Positions 34,440 through 46,895 are shown, counted from the first letter of the stretch. The stretch is DNA of 64,000 nucleotides from Acanthococcus lagerstroemiae (GCA_031841125.1 CM063106.1:13082001-13146000); one strand, 5' to 3'. Notes: generated by a model from the letters alone, not told the origin. A program made the numbers and translations.

Positions 34440-34950
34440 CATGAAAATGGTTAAATCTAACGGAACTCGAATTAGCCTGAAGCGGTTGTTGCGCTGACAA
34501 TACCAGGAACATTTTCCAACACGATCTAATTCAAATGACTCTGTTTTGTCCTTAAAGTGGTGATAAGAACGGTGACGATACGTTGAAAATACCGACCTCG
34601 TTTTGACTTTAAGACGGCGATAGCAGCGTTGACAATACCGTAAGAACTTTCCAAAGTGATTAAACCCCGCCGACTTCAACTTGACCATGAAGCAGGGATA
34701 GAAACATTATCAATCCTGTAGAAATATTTCAAAATGGTCCAACTTAACGGACTCTGATTTGACTTTCAAGCGATACTAGAAACGTGACAATGCTGTTGAA
34801 ATTTCGATGTGGTCAAACCTAACCAACCTTAATTTGACCATCAGTCGGCGATAGAAACGGTGGCAGTCCCGTGGAAACTTCCCGAAATGTTTACACCTAA
34901 CCGACCCTACTGACCTTTGAGCGGCGCGGTGGAATAGTTGGAAATCTATA
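34440..34950. repeat. Degenerate tandem array, unit about 76 bp, six to seven copies
   Basis: A unit of the form GGTNAAACCTAACGGACTC, then ATTTGACCNTNAAGCGGCGAT, then AGAAACGGTGACAATACCGT and GAAACTTTCC recurs starting near 34446, 34520, 34600, 34655, 34733, 34809 and 34886. Units differ by substitutions and small indels, so the array is old. Frames of 65-89 minus codons over it follow the repeat and are not genes. Confidence 0.72.
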
Positions 34951-35898
34951 AAAAGTGGATGTTGCACAACACACGTTTAGATAAAGCAGCTGCCTATAAA
35001 GCTTATGATCTTATGAAGCTAATATTATTTGGTGCACTAATTTTATCGTATTTCATTTTGTGGGTTTCGGTCGTACACATTCTGGCTGTACCTTGAAAAC
35101 GATTATGGAATTCTTACTCCGCCTATCATGAAACAATCCTAAAACCATTTGCTATCTCCTGTACATTCTTTAAAAAATTTGCATGATAAATTGCATCAAG
35201 TTCTTATTTCTTTCTATGGGTTTTCCCTGCGAGGGACGTTAGGTTAAGGCCCGACAGAACCGACTTCGGCCGGACAGCAGTAGCTCATCAGCCAACAATT
35301 GGACTGTCTCCGTTTTTGGTGTACCTCTAGTCAGTTGTTTTCGGAGCTCGGATTCCTCTTTGTCGCTCGGTGAGGCTTCTTGAGTTCACCGGCTACTTAA
35401 TCGAGACTGTTCAAGGATTACGTGCCAGTTTCACACGAATAAGGCAGGTGTCATTCCTCACCAGACTGGCAAATGAGTCCAACACCTGAAGTCTCACGTA
35501 TACTTGATTCGGAACCACCTTGCTCAGCGGATTACGGACTTTGTCTTAGCGTTGGACTGTGTGGATACCATCCAACGCATCATCGGCAATCCCGGCCGGC
35601 TGCACGTGGCGAAGACCAAGTCACGGGTCCTTACCTAACCTACCTGAAATAACCTACAGAATCATTAGTTATTCCCTTTGAATGACGTATTTATCATGAT
35701 ATCCTTACATAGCGCAACAACAGAACAATTAGCTGATCGAGGTCAATTTGCTGGTGATGATCGTATTCTTATTTATTTGAGTAAGACATTAGCCCCCTGA
35801 CTCGAATAAATTCATTAATTTGGGAAATTTGTTTCAGGTAGGTGAAATAGTATTGGAAATAAGAAAATCCTCAATCCTGTCCCTGAATGCCATAACTG
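34951..35898. other. Unique stretch with one GC-richer open segment
   Basis: 35225-35640 is GC-richer than its surroundings. A 53-codon stop-to-stop plus frame (35477-35638) reads HLAQRITDFVLALDCVDTIQ then RIIGNPGRLHVAKTKSRVLT; an upstream in-frame run is split by a stop. It resembles real coding sequence in composition but I do not recognise it. It could be a transposon or host pseudogene fragment. Confidence 0.35.
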
Positions 35899-35906
35899 AA
35901 GTCACT

Positions 35907-36152
35907 CAGTGGCGTAGCCAGGATTTTTCCAAGGGAGGGGATCAGCAAAATTATGGTTTAGGGGGGGGGGCACCTAATATGAACTGCATATTTTTACATT
36001 GATGTATCAGTATGTTGTGCTTTTCAACTTAAATTATGCATATGAATTTAAATTTCATTTCGCGCATTTACTGTGATACTGCCAGCATGTAAAAAGTTCT
36101 CCTCTCAAGGGGGACTCATCCCCCTAAACCCCCCCCCCAGGCTACGCCACTG
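35907..36152. mobile_element. hAT-type MITE with perfect 8-bp target duplication
   Basis: Left end CAGTGGCGTAGCCAGG and right end CCAGGCTACGCCACTG are near-perfect inverted copies. AAGTCACT flanks both sides (35899-35906 and 36153-36160). G run 35961-35970 and C run 36129-36138 sit inside the two ends. 246 bp, no protein. A lone CAGTGGCGTCAGTAGG at 36198 is probably another truncated left end of the same type. Confidence 0.94.
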
Positions 36153-36452
36153 AAGTCACTGCAACCTTGCAAGTGCCGAAATCATTCCTTTACAAAGTCA
36201 GTGGCGTCAGTAGGTTCTTTTTAGGAGAATGCAAGAGTTGTTAAAATAGCTCAATAATTTTTTAATTTTTGAAGTGTGGGAGGAAGATGAAATGTACCGC
36301 TGGACATCTCTCCTGTGTAATGCTGCTGAACGAAGTTACTCTTGAAATATTAATATGATACTCACCCATGAAAATGACATTGACTCTTGTCGCGAAGTAT
36401 GCGAGGAGCATACTCGCGGATAAAGTTAAGTACAATATTCTATTAATACTTG

Positions 36453-36634
36453 CAGGGCCGTACCTAGGATTTAAGTAAGGGGGGGGGTTGCGATTAAGAT
36501 GGATGTTATTTCTTGGTGGGGTGGGGGCTACAAATACTCCAAATTTATCAAATTTCCCAAGTGTACCTCTCCGTCTCAACCCATTGTTTTTTTGGCCAAT
36601 GTGGGGGGTGAACCCCCCTGTCGGTACGGCCCTG
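36453..36634. mobile_element. hAT-type MITE, 182 bp
   Basis: Left end CAGGGCCGTACCTAGG; right end GTCGGTACGGCCCTG. Flanks AATACTTG (36445-36452) and AATACTCG (36635-36642) match at 7 of 8. GGGGGGGG follows the left end and CCCCCC precedes the right end. No protein. Confidence 0.87.
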
Positions 36635-36642
36635 AATACTCG

Positions 36643-36955
36643 AGTTTATTCGCCCTGAGCAGCGCTAATATCGCGCCTAACGAAACCAGGACAGTTGGTG
36701 AGCGGCGTAGGTGGTGGGCGGAAGCTTCCTTTAAATCGATCGAATCAATTTTTATGAAAGAAGGTAACTTATAGTAAATTGTACGCTCTACAAATTTTGT
36801 TCTCTTAATCTTCCCGCTAAATGGCTTCGTTCTCGACTTATTTTTAGGTAACTTAGTTAACATTCAAGTAGGAAAATCGTCCTAATGCCGTTTTCAATTT
36901 TTCCGATTGTAGCGCTCGTAGCGGATGTTCGGCCCAAATTATCATCGTGTTTGGT

Positions 36956-36997
<42 letters not shown>

Positions 36998-39070
36998 CCA
37001 TCACGTTTGTGCTGAGTAGTGAGTAATCGCGCTGGCAGATAGCGTTCAAGTCGAAAATTATGGTTGTGTTTGAATTTATCGCACGATCAGGAAAACCAAC
37101 CTCAAACTTCAAATTGTTGGTAGGAACAAGGCATGCTACACGAAGTGGCCTAGTCATCCTACCCTTCACTACCGCTCTGATAATTACTGTGTTCTAATTT
37201 AACATTCCAACTCTCTTCCTATAATTATTATCAACAATTGAAATATTGGTACCTATCATTATTTCAGGTGAAATGAAAAATAGTTTAGTAATAACACATA
37301 CTGTTGTTGTTCGGATAGAACTAAGTGAAAAGTCCCCATCAATTCCCACCTTTTCAGACGAATATGACAGCGGGAGTCGCTCACTTTTCAAACATCGCGT
37401 TCTTTAAAACACAACAAACAGAACCAAATTCGAATTTTCCTGCAGTCTGTTTCCTGTCGAACTGAAATGTCCGGATCCGGATCCGTTCACATTTCGTCTC
37501 ATTATTTTCATGTGAGAATGGATCACTATGTGACGCCTCTCATAAACTCAATTGTTAATTAGGAAAGGTGCTTAAGATTCTCCTTTTGAAGTTGGACTTT
37601 GAAGTTTATGGGAGGCAGGTGTCCCCGCTGGGTCTTCCATAATGTCGCCCACGGAAGAGTGATCAGCGTCCTTTGTTCTTCGGGATGAAATATTTGGCTC
37701 AAACTTATCCGAACAGGGACGAACCTTCGATGCATACTACGGCCATTGACTGGACGGTTCTGTGTCGGCCGACTATTTATTTGTATGTAGAAGGACCCGG
37801 AAAAGTAAAACACGTCTAAAGATGTCAAAACACCACTATTGTATATGGCGGGGAAGTAGTAGAGAAACAATTTTTTGCGAATTTTCTTCGTTCGTCTACA
37901 CGTTTCTCCAATTACGATTATTTGTCGAGCCGAAGGGAACGCAGAGAAAGAAAAGCTACCTTCACTTTTGCCGATTTCCAGGACCGAACTTTCGCGCTCT
38001 CGAAATTTGACGTTTTTCCGAGCCATCACGATGCGACGCTGTTTGCCTTTTTCACCTGACAAACTGATTGTTTCCTTTTCTTCTTTCGGCGTACACGCGA
38101 TTTATGTATACGAAATACGGGCCGCGGTATTATGGTAATCGCCGTATCCGGGTGCCACGATTACGAGATTCCTAAACGATTATTCAAATGCATATACATG
38201 TCGTATTTACGCGAACGATGACGCTACTATAGGCGGTCCTGCCTGACAGCGTGTCAAGACAGCCGGGGAAAAGCGAAAAAGTGAAAAAAAGGAAAAACAA
38301 AGGCATGCACCACCAACAACAACAAAAAAAAAGAGAAAAGAAAACAGAAAAAAAGAAAGACGAAAAGCGACAGAGCGGGGCAAATATAACGAACAAAATA
38401 CCAACGAATCCCGGGGATTTTTTACTCGGCGCGGCGTATAAAAAAAAAAAAAAAGCTTTTTGCCAAAGTAAGTCCGAAACGCGAGCCCGGGTATACTCGA
38501 CGAAGTTTTTAATAATTGTTTTGTTCGGTAAATAGTGAAAACCGCCGCGTGTCAGGGTTAACGCGTATAAAGCTGTAAATCCTTTCAGGACATTCTGTAC
38601 CGCCGAATGCATACGATGACAAGGAAACTCACTCTTTCTCGTCTCCCAACCCCCGGCGTTTTTATGTAGTATTAAATTCCGCCGCGTAAAACGAAACTTT
38701 GTAAGCCTGGCCAGTGTTCCCAGCTGGTACAGTGGAGATGCGGAGACAACAAGGCGCTTCCTCTGACGACGGTTTTACGAGTTTCCTAAAATATGTGTAT
38801 ATGCACGAAAACGTCGTTCTACCTCCGACTCGCCAGCACTAACCGGACCGGTGCTGCAGAAGATGAAGCAATAACTTCCCGTTAATGTCTTAACCCGATG
38901 GAACTCGAGAGATGCATATTAAGCGAGGAAAGGTTAAAATGTGAATCATTATTGGCCAGTTGAAAGGGAAATAGTAAAAATGAATTATGGAATTGATTGA
39001 AAGTATTTCCTTTTCTCTGTCCAAACAGGTATGAGGTATGGGCACTTGAATTGTTTCTATTCACGTGTGC
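36643..39070. other. Unique CpG-containing stretch
   Basis: Holds a TC microsatellite at 36958-36993 and A-rich low-complexity sequence at 38265-38460. The 167-codon minus frame 37559-38062 and the 142-codon minus frame 38184-38612 have no domain; the latter is a product of the A-rich tract. No gene supported. Confidence 0.4.
36958..36993. repeat. TC dinucleotide microsatellite
   Basis: About 18 uninterrupted TC units. Confidence 0.93.
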
Positions 39071-39074
39071 AGTG

Positions 39075-39260
39075 TTTAGCTAGCGACCCACAATACACCC
39101 AAAACATGGCACCAATCTTTGAATGCTGGTGCAGCATGCTCTGTGAGTGAATATGTATCTTTTCTAGAGAACTGGTTGGAGATTCCGGGGTGCGCTATCT
39201 ATCTTCCTTGAGTGGTACTACAATCGCACCATTAGCTAGCATGCTAGCGGAGGGTGAGTT
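39075..39260 (+). repeat. Dispersed repeat family C, copy (partial)
   Basis: Shares with 51560-51790: TAGCGACCCA, then TCTTTGAATGCTGGTG, ATATGTATCTTTTC, GGTGCGCTATCTATC, GAGTGGTACTACA and a final CTAGCGGAGGGTGAGTTGAAAC. Confidence 0.55.
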
Positions 39261-39428
39261 GAAACCTGTTCACCAGCTTACCTACCCTCCATACCAGGAC
39301 CTAGCAAGGGTTCTGCTGAGGCCATAGTTTTGAACGCAAGCCCCTCCCCCCTCGGAAACTCTGCACTGGGAATCGGAAGTTAGGCTTTTGCTAATGAGAA
39401 TGGGTTTGCATGTGCAGGTGCCCTACAC

Positions 39429-39458
39429 CCCCCCACACACACACACACACGCACGCGC
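39429..39458. repeat. CA microsatellite at a LINE 3' end
   Basis: CCCCACACACACACACACAC followed by GCACGCGCGC. It abuts the 3' end of the minus-strand LINE, where its reverse (GT repeats) would be the tail. Microsatellite tails are typical of RTE-type elements. Confidence 0.75.
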
Positions 39459-40222
39459 GCAACTGCACAACTCATCATACCTCCATCATTCATGACTGAG
39501 CGTTTAGTGGCCCGACTCCGGCAGTATCCACTATGCCTCTTCAGGCTTCGCGGTTGTCCGCCAGTCGCGTGAGTTGATGAGTCGGCATATTTGTTGCCTG
39601 TTCGAGCCGATCACTCCTCTGTATTGGTGACCTTCCTCGTGACCTTTTCTCTCGAGCTTCTCCTGAAGTTATCGCCCGTTCTTCTCGCTATATGTCCGAA
39701 GCATTGTATGATCTTGCTGTAGCAGGAGGATAATAATAGTCGTTTCTGGATTGCCAACTTTTCGAGGATGGAAGCGTTCGTTTTCTTTGTAGTCCACGGT
39801 ATCCGTAACATCCGGCGGTATACCTACATTTCGGGGGCATCAATCCTCATTCGATCATCCCCCTGTATAGTCCAGGTTTGGCGGCCAAGACTGGAAATAC
39901 GAGTGTTTTGATAAGTCGTATCTCGGTGGCAATGTTAATTCCACTTTCTCTCCAGATAGGGGTGAGCTTGACCGCTGCCTCGTGGACTAGGACGATTCGT
40001 CTCCTGATCTCTACAGAACTACTGCCATTGGCGTCGACCATCGAGCCGATATATGTATACGAAATGCTTGACTAGGCCGTATTGGCAATGTGCGTCAGAT
40101 GACTTCAATTTTCCGGCCCTGTCCACAGTCATTATCTTCTTTTTGCTTCGATTGAAGTTGGGACCACAACTGTTGCTGATGTTCCCCATACCGCCCTGCA
40201 AACACTCGATGTAAGAATGCAA
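39459..40222 (-). pseudogene. RTE-like LINE, C-terminal reverse-transcriptase relic
   Basis: Read on the minus strand, in order: a FNRSKKKIMTVDRAGK-like segment and KHFVYIYRLDG (usual 'F.YLGS'), MVDANGSSSVEIRRRIVLVH, a KLTPIW..TEIRLIKTLVFP block, RIDAPEM, MLRIPWTTKKTN, CFGHIARRTGD and QLTRLADNREA. This is the standard order of the region after the reverse-transcriptase active site. Stops and frameshifts occur (for example within the 39810-39860 and 39540-39620 junctions). It ends with VGPLNAQS and a stop, then a microsatellite tail, so the 3' end is complete and the element is 5'-truncated. Confidence 0.88.
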
Positions 40223-43045
40223 GGAAAGCGCGTTACCTTTCAGCTACAGATGCGTGAGTTCATCCGCAGTTCTGTTATATTCTTATCGAGTGCAAATTTA
40301 TGATCAGTAAGCTGTTAGACAATAGTGTGTGCATGCAAGGTATCTCGAGAAGCAACCAACAGAATTAACAGCCAGGTATCCTCAACAATGAATTACCTAA
40401 TAATTTCATGAACTCAGATATCCTTCTCTACATTTATGCTCCCTGTGTTGAGAAGTTCTCAAACTGGCGGACATAAAAATTCGCGTCAGTTTGTTTAATG
40501 TTGATATCGTTTTCCTGCAGAATTACAAAACAAGAAGGTTCCTAAAACTATCAACGCCAGTTATTGTAGCTTCAAGGGGTCAGGTGTTATGGGTTCCAAA
40601 AAATTCAGCAAAAACTCTACTGGAAAAACGGTACTGCGTCATCTTATTATCCTTCAGTTTTCAAGTGTCTTTGGTTTCGCAAACATTTTTTTGTAAGAGA
40701 GATAGAAATGAGTTAGTTTCTTGTCAAAATTATTGACTGGAATTCGCCACGTTGGACTGTCCAAACTCTGGGCCCTTAGCGAATGAGCCATCAAGTCAGG
40801 TGGGGCCCACTCCCCAACAATTTTCGCAGAGCAAAGTGTATGAATGTTCGATCTCGCTGGCTTCCCTGCGGTGATTCATTAGGCTCCGTTGGTCCATGAT
40901 CGCGGACTAGCCGAGGCTAATCTGACGATTGGAATTCAGAGTATTTCGAAAATCGCAGTCAGCCATTTCTTTATAAATTATGTCAATAGACTTTTGTTTC
41001 ATACATTTGGAGGATGCTTTTGAAAAACTAGAACAAACAAAATTAATACGAATCATGCTGACAAAACGTGGCAAATTCTTTTAAATTTGGTTTTCCATAA
41101 CTACCCGCCAGAAGAAAATAAAATGTAAAATGTTCTATTGATACTAATCTGTTGTTCTGATGCTTTTCATTGTTTTATGTAGTACATTTGAATCGGATAT
41201 AGAAAAATGATTGTCGTCAACGTGGAACTTTGACTGTAGTCGAGAAAGGAGTGTTTGGAGCTTACAAACGCTCATTTTGTTATTCTGTCCGTTCACTTAT
41301 CAACAATGATCACTTCCTTTCTATCCCTTGCTGGATATCTCTTGAGCTGCAAAAATATATCAAGCTATCTCTACAGCAGGTATACGCTACTGGCCGCTCG
41401 AACACGTCTAGTTTTTAATTGAGTATGAAATCTGCGAAGAATATATACATATAATATGAGAAGCCCGAGGCTAACCAGTCCTCTATACTCTATATTTTCT
41501 TCCTCCTCCCCCTTCAAACTACATTTTTTATTATTTCTTTTTTGTAACACTAGTCCGGTATCGATAAATTATTGAACAACTTACTATCTACTGGAGTCAT
41601 TAGGCGGCATTGGGATGGTGAGATTGATTTATGGCTTCTACTAGCGTGCACAATACGTAATTGGAAGATTGTTTCACATTTTGCTGGAATGCCGGGTTGT
41701 ATAGCTGCAGCATTTGATATTTTGACGTAGGCGATGGTCGCTACCCTTACAGAGACCGTAGCTAACAACCAATTCGTGTTCGTATTCTTTTGGTTTATCC
41801 TGAGAGATAGGAAATGCGGGGTTTTTAATGCCGATACAAATTACGTATGCGTATAGATATCTGAACCGTACGTAGGTTTTTCCCCAGTTATGCATTGAAG
41901 CTACTAGCTTTCAAAGCTAGAACCACTCTTGAGCAGCAGCCCTCTGTGACTGAAGAAAAACAGCAGTCAAAGTCAGTCCATAATACCCTTTACAACAACT
42001 CCTAATACCTGATACCACTTTTGAAGGACCGATAATTGAAGCTCAGGAGCCCTTGACACTGCCATCTGCGCGTACATGATAATTTGCTTCACCTGTGACA
42101 GTGATAAGGGTGTTAGTTCTGTTCTATGGTCTATTTACATAGGGCATTGTGAACCAGCTTCAATTGCCAGTTCTCTGTAGCTTCCCTTATTGGCTACTGT
42201 CAACATGTATAACATACACCAATACTGAAGAATGTCATTGGCGGCATAGTTGTATAGTGGTGGTGCCGAGATTTGTCAAAGAAAACAGCAATCAAAGTAG
42301 GGTCACTGTGCTCCATACAATACATCAAAGCGTAAATCGCGCTTTTATCACTGTTAAAACCTAAAATTGGGCCGCATGAGAAGCTCTAAAGCAGTGACGG
42401 CTCACTCGCTTCCATTATCTCAAGTTGTCTTATAGTTATTGTGAGAAGTCATATGAGGCATGGTGATTTGGCTTTGATTTCTGTTATTCTTCAGTCGTAA
42501 CTACTTGAAGTTGCACTGATTCTCGTCTTGATATCTCCAACTAATGGTTTATTCTGTCGGCAGTTGCCTATTTCATCATACCGGTGGCTGGTTTCTTCTA
42601 ATTTGTATTTGTGACCACCATTTAACAGCACGAGGCCTTTAACCAGAGGGGGTCATGTAAATAGAATAAAAAAATCAAAATTTAAAACAGGAAAAAGCGA
42701 GAAAAGAAAATAATAATAATAATAGTAATAATAAAAATAAGGTACCTAACGAACCGCCTCCAAAACCATTGGAGAACCTATAAATATAACAGAGAGTTAG
42801 AACCGATAACGCCATGCTAAAGGCTTTAATCTCACTTATGGGATGCTTGATTTAGTGTCGAGCTTTAAGCTCATAATGTTGGTTGGCGGTACTGGGAGCC
42901 CCTCTTGATTTGTTCCTAATAATGCCAGCTCGTATTTTTTGTATTTTAATGGATATTTGAGAAGTGTTTTGGAGTGCACTGGGAGAGTAAAACAAGGGGA
43001 ACTGAATCACATTGCTTTCCACATTTATTTTGGATCTTTGTCCTT
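40223..43045. other. No gene recognised
   Basis: Frames of up to 82 codons without motif. An AAT-type run lies at 42701-42740 and a T run at 43045-43062. The AGAAAACAGCARTCAAAGT word recurs at 41953 and 42284, suggesting a small duplication. Confidence 0.4.
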
Positions 43046-43578
43046 TTTTTTTTTTTTTTTAGAAATCTTTAAATACCCTTCGTAAACCATACTCAGCAAG
43101 ATCAATTCCTAGGTGAACTCCTGGGAACTGAAGCATCGAGGATAGCCTGTAATACATTATCAAATTGTTGTGCGTAGTCATCTCTATTAGTTGCTTTGTG
43201 AACTGTGCTGTAATCGCTTAATCAAATATGAGGGTTGGAAGTCCATACATTTGAATTTCTGGTATTGTAACAGTAAATCATTGACACCAACCTGCAAATG
43301 AGTAGGAAGAGAAAGATATGATGACAATCATAATTTTGTCAACGGAATTCCCTTTTTGAAATCCGAATAGACTTGTCGTTTGTGATGACTAGATCCAGAA
43401 TTCTCTGATTTACATTCAAAATGTTGCTAATGGCCCATAAATTCTTGGAGATCACTGGACAGTAGAAATGGAGCCAGTGTAACAGGAGCATTAAAATCCC
43501 CCGTGGGAAGAATGTTTGGGAATGTCGCTCTAAAATTTGAGATATACTTCCGTGTGCGTGTGGGGAGTAATATACCTA
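43046..43578 (-). pseudogene. Jockey-like LINE endonuclease relic
   Basis: On the minus strand 43440-43578 reads LGILLPTRTRKYISNFRATF then PNILPTGDFNAPV, the 'GDFNA' catalytic block of the apurinic-type endonuclease. After a frameshift, 43355-43440 reads SNILNVNQRILDLVITNDKS, the conserved 'N.RILDLVLTN' block. Further on, segments like FKCMDFQPSYLIKRLQ, NVLQAILDASVPRSS and VWFTKGI match the linker to the reverse transcriptase ('DF..LY..L', 'FND.L...ID..VP', 'PKWF...L'). The reverse transcriptase itself is missing. Two or more frameshifts and stops. It may be the same lineage as 18013-18400. Confidence 0.85.
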
Positions 43579-43737
43579 GCAAGCCACACAAATGATGGAG
43601 AAAACATTAGCGGGGAATACTGGTAGCCAAACGCATTTAAAAAAGTATCCTAGATGTCGCGCGATGTAATACCAGTTGAAGGAAGTGATTTCATAACAGT
43701 TATGAGTTCTCCACCATGACATACTTACCCAATACTC
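43579..43737. other. No feature recognised
   Basis: Short spacer between the LINE relic and the minisatellite; it could hold more of the endonuclease upstream part but I cannot read it. Confidence 0.35.
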
Positions 43738-44265
43738 ATTTGATAAACATCTGAATAAATATCTGATATGCACCTGATGCGCACCAGATAGGTACCTGAT
43801 ACCCATCTCATACACCTTTGATATACCTTATACGCATCTGTTACACTTCTGATATGCACATATGCACCTGATGTGCATCATATATCATGCGTATCTCATA
43901 CACACCTGATACAAATACAATGTGCATCTGTTATGCATCTAATATGCATTTGATACACATCTGATACTCATCTCATACACACCTGATACACACCCGATAT
44001 ATGTATGATATGCATCTGCAGCTGATGTGCACCTAATACGCACTTGATACGCATCTGATGTGTATCTGTTATATATCTGATACTCATTTCATATACACCT
44101 GGTATAAATCTGATAGCTTGTGCATCATTTACGCATCTGATATCTATCTGATACACATCTGACAGATATCTGATACACATCTGCTACTGATGTGCACCTA
44201 ATACACTACAGATACGCATCTGATGTGTATCTGTTGTACATCTGATATATGCATCTGTTACTGGT
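43738..44265. repeat. Minisatellite, unit about 10-11 bp (CTGATACACAT-like)
   Basis: Some 45-50 units of the type GATACACATCT, GATGTGCACCT or GATATGCATCT follow each other over about 530 bp. Unit variants are scattered. Minus-strand frames read repeated YQMxIRC-like peptides purely because of the repeat. Confidence 0.9.
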
Positions 44266-46424
44266 TCACAACTTGATTTTGTTGTCTAGAATTCTTTGAG
44301 ACAGTCGGCACGCAGTCTTGCTATTGACATTCTCAAAGTACACACAAAGCTTTCAACGGCTCAGCGCGATCCTACGCCCTGAGAAATCTTTTACCGTCGC
44401 CGTGGTAGTTGGCCGTTTTTTCATACATGATGCGAGGATTAAGCTGCGGTCATTACTGCAGGCGACAATCCGTATTATCGCTACAATTCGCGTTTAGGCA
44501 CGGCGACAGCTCTTAGCCTGCTCGGCTGTTTGTCATGCCGTATCCGGGTTCCTGGGCTAACGTTCGCAAAACCAATATATTTAAAACCATTTTAAGTGAA
44601 ATTAATGTGAAAATTCCGCCGGGGTAAAGCAATATCGTCTACGGTGCGCCACAACCGAGTTAATATTTGCGCACCATACAAACGCGCAAGCTGGCAGGCT
44701 ATACATGTATGTAAGTTGATTGATATAATATATATTCGTAAAATTGTAATCGTGCGGTACGTTAAACCGATCAAATGTACATAGAACGTACGTCCTCGCA
44801 GTCGTCGCTACGTTGATTCCGACAGCCCGGAGTCATAAATACGTAATTTTGGTATCTGGGCCGCGGTGCCGCAGATGCACCTATACATAGATGTATGTGT
44901 ACGTAACGCGTACAGGTATTCAACGATTATGAGTTTATTCGTCGAAGCGATTAATTTGTTGAGTTTTACATCAAAGCGAGTGTATAGAGATGTTTGATTG
45001 TTCAAAGAGTCGCGTTAAAACGTCGAGGATTGCTACTTATCTTTCCAGATTAGGTACGATGTGAGGCTTTCGAATCCTTTGTACGGATACATAGTCTGCT
45101 GTGCGAGCATCGTATACACGCGCTAGGTGCGTACGCGTGCTGCATCGACCAGCATCCTTCGTCCTAAATTTGTTTCCCGAAATGAAAATCCGTCGTCCGG
45201 AACCGGAACCAACCGTGCGTCCCATGGAGAAGAAAGGACATCGGTGCAGATTAAGTTAACAGATAATGAGCGTGTTAGCCGGACAAGGCGATGTTTGATT
45301 ACGAAAGAAGACCCGAAATCACCCTTCTTGTCAGGGTCGTTACAGACTGAACGTAATTACCGGTATAAATCTTAATTTGGGAGTCGTCCGAGGGTACGGT
45401 GACTTGACGAAGAGTAACGTTTTGTCCGTGAATCATCGTGTTCCGTTGGTCGTCGCTGGTCAGAGAGAGAGACGCGCGCGTCTACAGAAAGAGTAAGACG
45501 ACGAGGTCGCCTATCTCTTCTCCCGGTCGTGTATTTTTGCGTTCCGAAAATTGGATCGGCCTGGAAGAACGCTAAATTTGGCATTTCTAATTGATCGGAG
45601 CCCTAATCCGCGCGTTTAACGTGCCAGTCAGTTCTCTCATCGCGGTTTCAAAGCCGACCGTATTTGCGGGTCGCTTGTGGTGCGGACCGAGAAACTCGGA
45701 GTTTATTTGAGTATCGATATAAATGTATATAATGTAGATGTTTATTGTATACATAGAGTATACCTATGAAGTCCAGAATGTGGGCGTGTACTGTACGTTT
45801 GCCCATTACAAGGAATCAACAAGGAACGTCACAATATCTTCTCCACTCTGCAACAAAATATTTGATTAATAATAATAATTATACTCTAATTAGTCAAACT
45901 GCGATTTTCTGTGTACGAGAATGATTATTATTACAGTGAGTTCGGGGTTTATTTATCGTTGTGTCGTTATTGTAATGAGGGCCACCTATAGTTGTACAGT
46001 TGTTGATTACAGACTGACCACGACTTGATCAGCTAATTAAGAATTTGACCGAATTCAGGTAGTTATTCCTTCACCGTCGATTACAGAAGCTGCAAAACTA
46101 GTCTGTATGCGATCGAATGCCATTTTCATATCACAGTGGTTCTGTTTTACTGCTTAATGTGTAGATACTGTTATTAGCGGATAAGTAGCGGCGAGTAACT
46201 CTTCTTCCAAATTAATCCCTGAGAAACCTGCAGATATGATAAGACTACAAATCACTCCCTGAGATGATTATTGCCGTATGTTCCAAGGCGGGGAGTTTTT
46301 GGCCATGATTAATTGTAGCAGTTTAGTTCCACCAGTGTAAAACTGTCAGCGTTATCATTTTATGTTGACTCATCGTGGCCCACTAATTTCATACTTCATG
46401 TTGATATTTGGCTACACTACTTCA
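44266..46424. other. Unique stretch, CpG-containing at 44.3-45.75 kb
   Basis: No motif in the frames. The block 44300-45750 has many CpG words and tandem-free unique sequence. 45780-46420 is AT-rich. No gene supported. Confidence 0.4.
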
Positions 46425-46895
46425 ATTTTGTCATAGCAACAACATGCACGGGTAGCACTTTGCATGAAAATTATTTTACTAGCTTTGAAAGTTTTAATCT
46501 GAGAAAATTGTGTTTACAGTTTTCACGCTCTTTTACCCTGCCGAATGTTCTTCCTGAAGACCACGTTTTTGTCTCCGGAAAAAGTAAATAAACCTTCATT
46601 AGGAGGGCTAAAACATTTTAACACAAAAATTTCTCATGATACATTATTTGATACCTTAAAGTAGTAAATTAACGGTTTTCCTGTCAGTGTTGCGTGTCAA
46701 CACCGTGCCAATTTTTCAGACATTGGGGGTAACGTGTTCTGCGAGTATAATTTATCCCCGGGAGGAAGAAGTTTTTAACAGTTTTCCCATCACTGTGGTA
46801 TGTGAACACCTTGCCAACTTTTTAGACACTAGTGGGGACATGTTCTGCGAGTATGATGTCATCTTCCTGAGAAATGACTGGAAACTACAGAGCAT
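46425..46895 (+). repeat. Dispersed repeat family C, longest copy
   Basis: Matches the reverse of 29838-30182 over its left 300 bases and has an internal duplication: GCCAATTTTTCAGACATTGG with GTTCTGCGAGTATAAT at 46708-46750 and a second GCCAACTTTTTAGACACTAG with GTTCTGCGAGTATGAT at 46814-46858. The right end is interrupted by a CAGTGGCGTACGGTG word at 46896. No protein. Confidence 0.72.

Noticed and set aside
37559..38062. 167-codon minus frame
   Set aside because: No family motif; overlapping plus-strand frames of similar quality.
38251..38535. Lys-rich 94-codon plus frame
   Set aside because: Direct product of an A-rich low-complexity tract.
43576..44180. Repetitive peptides YQMRIRC-like on the minus strand
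   Set aside because: Purely the translation of a minisatellite.
43738..44265. CRISPR-like array
   Set aside because: Units of 10-11 bp run together without spacers; it is a minisatellite.
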